From: Spiroplasma clarkii
GTDB taxonomy: Bacteria > Bacillota_I > Bacilli_A > Mycoplasmatales > Mycoplasmataceae
DNA length: 64,000 nucleotides
Assembly (NCBI RefSeq): GCF_002795265.1
Contig: NZ_CP024870.1
Location: forward strand, 1-64,000
Direction of reading: 5' to 3'
Position numbers and translations under genes: made by a program. Under the pieces are notes generated by a model. The model ran no database searches, was not told the origin of the DNA, and saw only the letters and a program-made list of their open reading frames with translations. Every line of letters begins with the position of its first letter. The first letter of the stretch is position 1. Below are positions 60,013 to 64,000 of this stretch, in pieces.

Positions 60013-62427
60013 ATGTTAGTTGAAAAAGTAAAACAACTTTCTTCTAAAGAAGAAGTTTGAAAATACTTCACAAGCTACTCATTTTATGAATGGTTAGATT
60101 TTTTTAAAACACTTGATGAAACACAAAAGAACAAGCCTGAATTACAAAATCAATTAAGTGAAAAAAATATTGCTCAATTTTGTTATCAATATGGTTTACA
60201 AAAAGTTTATGAAGACATTAATTATTTAACTTCAAAAAATTTTGCAAAGTTCAGTAGTTGAGAAAATAAAAAGTTTAATATAAATCAAAATGCACTTGAA
60301 GAATATTTTGTTGCCAAAGATGAAACATTCATTAGAGATATGTTTGAAATTAATGGTAGAATTCAGCTGGCCACTATTGGTTTAAAAGCTGAATTAAAAG
60401 AATTGAAGTATGAAAAAACTAAGTTAAATAAAAATTATTGTAATTTTTTAAAATTCTTAGTTCAAAAAGAATATGAGCTTAATTTAAAATTTATTAAAGC
60501 AACTTACAAAATTGCTAAGCGAAAAATTGAAGAATTAAAAATGCTCTTTACTTTTAATGGTGATGTTTATTTTTCAAAAACTAAAGATAAAAATTTAGTT
60601 GAATTTAAACAAACCAAAATTCAAGTTGCAAGTGAAATAAAAAAAGATCTAAAACAAATTGATAGTAAACTACCAGTTAGAGATAAATTAGCAAAACAAA
60701 TTGAGGTTTATCAAAAGGGTAAAGATTTTGATTACATTTTTGAATGAAAAGAAAAATGTGCACAAGCAAAAATTTCTTATCTTGATGAAGTCAATAAAGC
60801 AAAAACTAAATCTGATGCTCAAATCAGTAAAGCCCAAATTCATTGAGATAGCATCAAAAATGATAAAGCCAAATATTTTGCCAGTTCAAAAACAAAAGCA
60901 AACCATTTGTTTGAAGAATACAAAAGTAAATTAAGTAGTGCTGTCACTGCAAGTGAAATCAAGGATGTTAAGTTACAATATCATCAAGATAAAAAAGTGA
61001 TTAAGCACACTAATGAATATATTAAAGCTAAAACAGATTTAAAATATCAATATTATGTTAGAAAAATGGAATTGAAAAAAATTAAAACAACCTATGTTTC
61101 AAATTTAGAAAACATAAACAATTCAACTCCAATTGAAACACAAAAATGAAAATCATGAGTTGCCCCAGTTACTTCAGTAATTCCTGGAGTTGGGCAATTA
61201 ATCAATCATCAATTTAAAAAAGGATTAATTATGATGCTTTTGATTCCAATTGTTTTATTATTCATCATGTATGGATTTGGAATTGGAAACATTGAGGGAA
61301 CAGGTATTCTAGGTTTAATTGACTTTGGTGCTAGTGATCCAAATGGTGATGGTAGATTTTATTTGATTGAAGGAATCATTGCCATAATTTTAATTGCAGT
61401 TTCTGTAATCATTATGATTGGATCTGTAATTGATGCTAAACTTGTTGCTAAGCAACAATATATTGGTGCAAGAGCAAGAAATTGATCTCAAACTAATGAA
61501 TTTTTAAAATCACAAGGAACACCTTATTTGTTATCATTCCCAGCAATCATCGGAATTCTATTTATTGTATTAGTGCCAATTATTGCCACAATCATTATTG
61601 CTTTTACCAATTATGGAAAGGGAAATGACCCAGCAAGACCAGGTCAAGTAATTGAATGAGTAGGTTTTGATAACTTTGCAGCCATTTTTGGAGGTAGATA
61701 CTCATCATCATTTGGTTATGTAATGTTATGAACTGTAATGTGAGTTATGTTTGCTTCAGTTGGAGCAATTGTTGCTGGAACATTAGCTGCTTTAATGGTT
61801 AACAATGACAGATTAAAAGGAAAAGGATTTTTCAGATTATTTTTAATCTTACCATGAGCAGTTCCAGCCTTCATTATGATTATGATGTTTAGTTTATTAC
61901 TTGCCAATGAATCATTTAATGAATTTACTCAAAAGTTTTTTGGAGTCAGGGGCTGGACCAACCAGCAAACCCAAGCTAGGGTAGCATTGATTTTTATTCA
62001 AACCTGACTTGGACAATCTTATATGTTCTTATTAATCACAGGAATTTTACAAGGAGTTTCTAAAGATATTTATGATGCTTCATCAATTGATGGAGCTAGT
62101 CGTTTTAAACAAACTGTCAAATTAACTTTACCAATTGTCTTTGGACAAATTGCACCCTTGATTTTAGGACAATTCACATTTAACTTTGGAAACTTTGGAA
62201 TTATTAGTTTGTATGGTGCTAATGGTACAGCCCTTGGACCTGATGGTTTACCTTATCCAGGTGAACCAGGAATTACAGATATTTTAATTTCATTCGTTTA
62301 TAAATTATCAACAAGTCAAACTGCATATACATATGGAATTGCAGCATCATTTGTGATTGTTTCATCATTTGTTGTTGTTAGTATTTCTGCAGTTGGATTC
62401 AAAAATATGAAAGCATTTAAAAATTAG
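60013..62427 (+). CDS. sugar ABC transporter permease (MalF-like) with a long coiled-coil N-terminal extension
   Basis: An 804-residue protein. Residues 1 to about 375 are hydrophilic, Lys/Glu-rich and helical (coiled-coil-like), with no signal peptide. Two TM helices at about 385-480 (ending near SVIDAKLVAKQQYIGARARN) precede the canonical permease: YLLSFPAIIGILFIVLVPI, FFRLFLILPWAVPAFIM, and the ATPase-contact EAA loop DASSIDGASRFKQTVKLTLP at about residue 688. MalF is typically 500 residues or fewer, so the cytoplasmic extension is extra. Strong AGGAGG ribosome-binding site. The partner permease and ATPase should lie downstream. Confidence 0.88.
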
Positions 62428-62441
62428 AAAGGGTTTTAATT

Positions 62442-64000
62442 ATGGAACAAGCAAAATTAAATACCAAACAAAATATTGTTGAGTTAAGTTTTAGTGATTT
62501 ATTAAAACCCAACAAAAAATATGATCTTAAAAATTTTAAAGCAAATGGAAGTTGAGCTACAGTTCATCAATATTTTGTAAATGATGAAACAATTGTGGCA
62601 ACTTCAAAACAAAAAATTTATAAAAAGTTTTTAGAAAATAACCATGACTTTGGTGCAGTGCTAGATATTTTTGCAATGTACTCAAGTGATCAAAATTTAA
62701 GCAAAGAGTTTTGCTTAAACTTAATTGCTAATGCATTTTCAAAATTTGATGACAAATTAAAATTAGATATCAGCATTACTAATGAATTACTTTATAACAT
62801 TGCTGCAAAAAATTCAAGTCCTGAAAATTTAACAAAGATTACAGAGTATCAAAAATCAAAATCAGAATTTGATTTGAAATATTTTGAATTTAAAAATTTA
62901 GCTAACTATGAATTTATTTACCAGTGAAATAGAATTAATGCTGTAATCAATGTTTACTTTGATTTAATTGGTCAAAAAAAATTAGGAAGTGCAATTGCAA
63001 AATTATTTTTAATAGCTTATGAATCAAAAAAAGAATTACATGACTTTATTTCTTCAAGCTTAATTGCTAGTGAAAATTTATCTGAAGACTTTACTTTTAA
63101 TCAAGCAAATGAATTACTAAAAAATATTTATCAAGAATTAGAATTTCAAAATTGTGAAGAAACAAAAGTTAAAGACATTTTTAAGAATCTATTATCAATA
63201 ATTCCAAATTACCAAATTGAAGTTAAGAAAACAAATTTCTTTAAAAATATTTTATCAAGTAAAAAAAGTGGTGAAAAATTTAAACTCTATGCTTCTGATG
63301 AGATTTTGTCTGAGATCGGAAAAGATTTAAAAATAATCTCAAACAAATTAAAAACTGCTGACAAAAGTTTCAATCATGCTAGTGAGTTAAATGTTTCCAA
63401 CCTTAAATTTAATGTTTCTTCAAATGAACTATCTTGTGCAAAAGCAATTTTAATCAATACAGATAAAATTGATTACCTAACTGCATTAAGTGAAACTTAT
63501 TTTAAATCTAAAAAAATAAGTTTTAATAAATATAAAAATTATTTAACAATTATTAAGCTGGCAACATTAGCTTATGGATATTCTCAAAAGAATCTGAAAA
63601 CTAATTTAAAACATGATGCTGCCAGAAAATTATTTGAGTATTTAATGTTGAAACAAGCATCTTTAAAAGATGAAAAACTAGTTGAGAAATTAAATGCAGT
63701 TTTACAAAACAAAAATTTTAAAGATGATTTTATTGTAAAAAATTTACCTCAAGAATATGAACACCTTGACAAAATTAACAGTTTAATAAATGTTGTTAAG
63801 TTTATTTTTACAGAAATGAAACTAAACACAAAAATCATTGTTGAAACTATGCGTTACTATACTTTGAAAAATGAATTGTGAGCATTTGAATCAAACAAAA
63901 AATGTAAATCAATTTTTAGTTATGAAACCATAACAATTTCAGAAGCATCAAAATGACAAAATAATTTGATATCTGAAATTGAAAGTGAGTTTAAAAATGA
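62442..64000 (+). CDS. partial gene, probably N-terminal extension of the partner sugar permease
   Basis: The frame opens at ATG 62442, 14 bases after the MalF-like gene, and is still open at the window edge (519 codons). The visible part is helical and Lys/Asn/Leu-rich, with no signal peptide or membrane segment and no recognised domain. The preceding permease also has a long soluble N terminus, and MalG-type genes normally come next, so a MalG-like permease with such an extension is the best guess. It could instead be an independent cytoplasmic protein. Confidence 0.55.

Overview
The window looks like the replication-origin end of a small AT-rich mollicute chromosome. It opens on the dnaA start codon, and nearly every long gene reads through in-frame TGA, so UGA is read as tryptophan (genetic code 4). 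All coordinates below assume this, and every intact gene ends in TAA or TAG. The gene content (dnaA-dnaN-gyrB-gyrA-serS, an IspD homologue, RmuC, lipoproteins with an AC-type lipobox, sugar ABC permeases with long N-terminal extensions) fits the Spiroplasma/Entomoplasmataceae lineage. The genus cannot be fixed from the sequence alone.

Layout. 1-8.2 kb: replication initiation and topology (dnaA, an origin-like gap with DnaA-box-like sites, dnaN, gyrB, gyrA) and serS. 8.2-8.43 kb: two parS-like palindromes, one of them a perfect match to the ParB consensus, then the SRP RNA. 8.45-16.6 kb: a Bacillus-like housekeeping run (tadA, dnaX, recR, tmk, holB, a TrmN6-like methyltransferase, tilS, ftsH) with many stop/start overlaps. 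16.7-22.6 kb: hslO, an orphan ABC ATPase, a DUF1904-like protein, dus, lysS and a divergent AsnA-like protein. 22.6-24.8 kb: ispD with an IS1202-like element (ISNCY group) inserted at its 3' end, flanked by a direct repeat of about 30 bp. 24.8-28.0 kb: rpsF-ssb-rpsR, rplI-dnaB. 28.0-35.8 kb: a lipoprotein and a 2209-residue low-complexity, internally repeated protein read without interruption. 35.8-37.4 kb: ung and an ECF-type membrane protein.

37.4-55.3 kb follows the order of the Bacillus cysS-to-rpoC region: cysS, rlmB, a sigma-70-like gene at the sigH position, rpmG, secE, nusG, rplK, rplA, rplJ, rplL, rpoB, rpoC. It is interrupted by a C-terminally truncated cyclophilin with decayed sequence beside it, a tandem pair of HAD phosphatases (the second broken by a TAA), and a YczE-like membrane-protein gene with a long, structured leader. 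55.4-57.6 kb: rpiB, upp, rmuC. 57.8 kb to the end: a carbohydrate ABC transporter operon (lipoprotein, small membrane protein, permease with a coiled-coil N-terminal extension of about 380 residues, and a cut-off gene that probably encodes the partner permease).

The least ordinary loci are the giant repeat protein, the sigH-position sigma factor, the dual parS/terminator palindrome, the AsnA-like protein with an altered core motif, the precise IS insertion between ispD and the rpsF promoter, and several mRNA leader structures (rpsF, rplJ, HAD and YczE-like genes).
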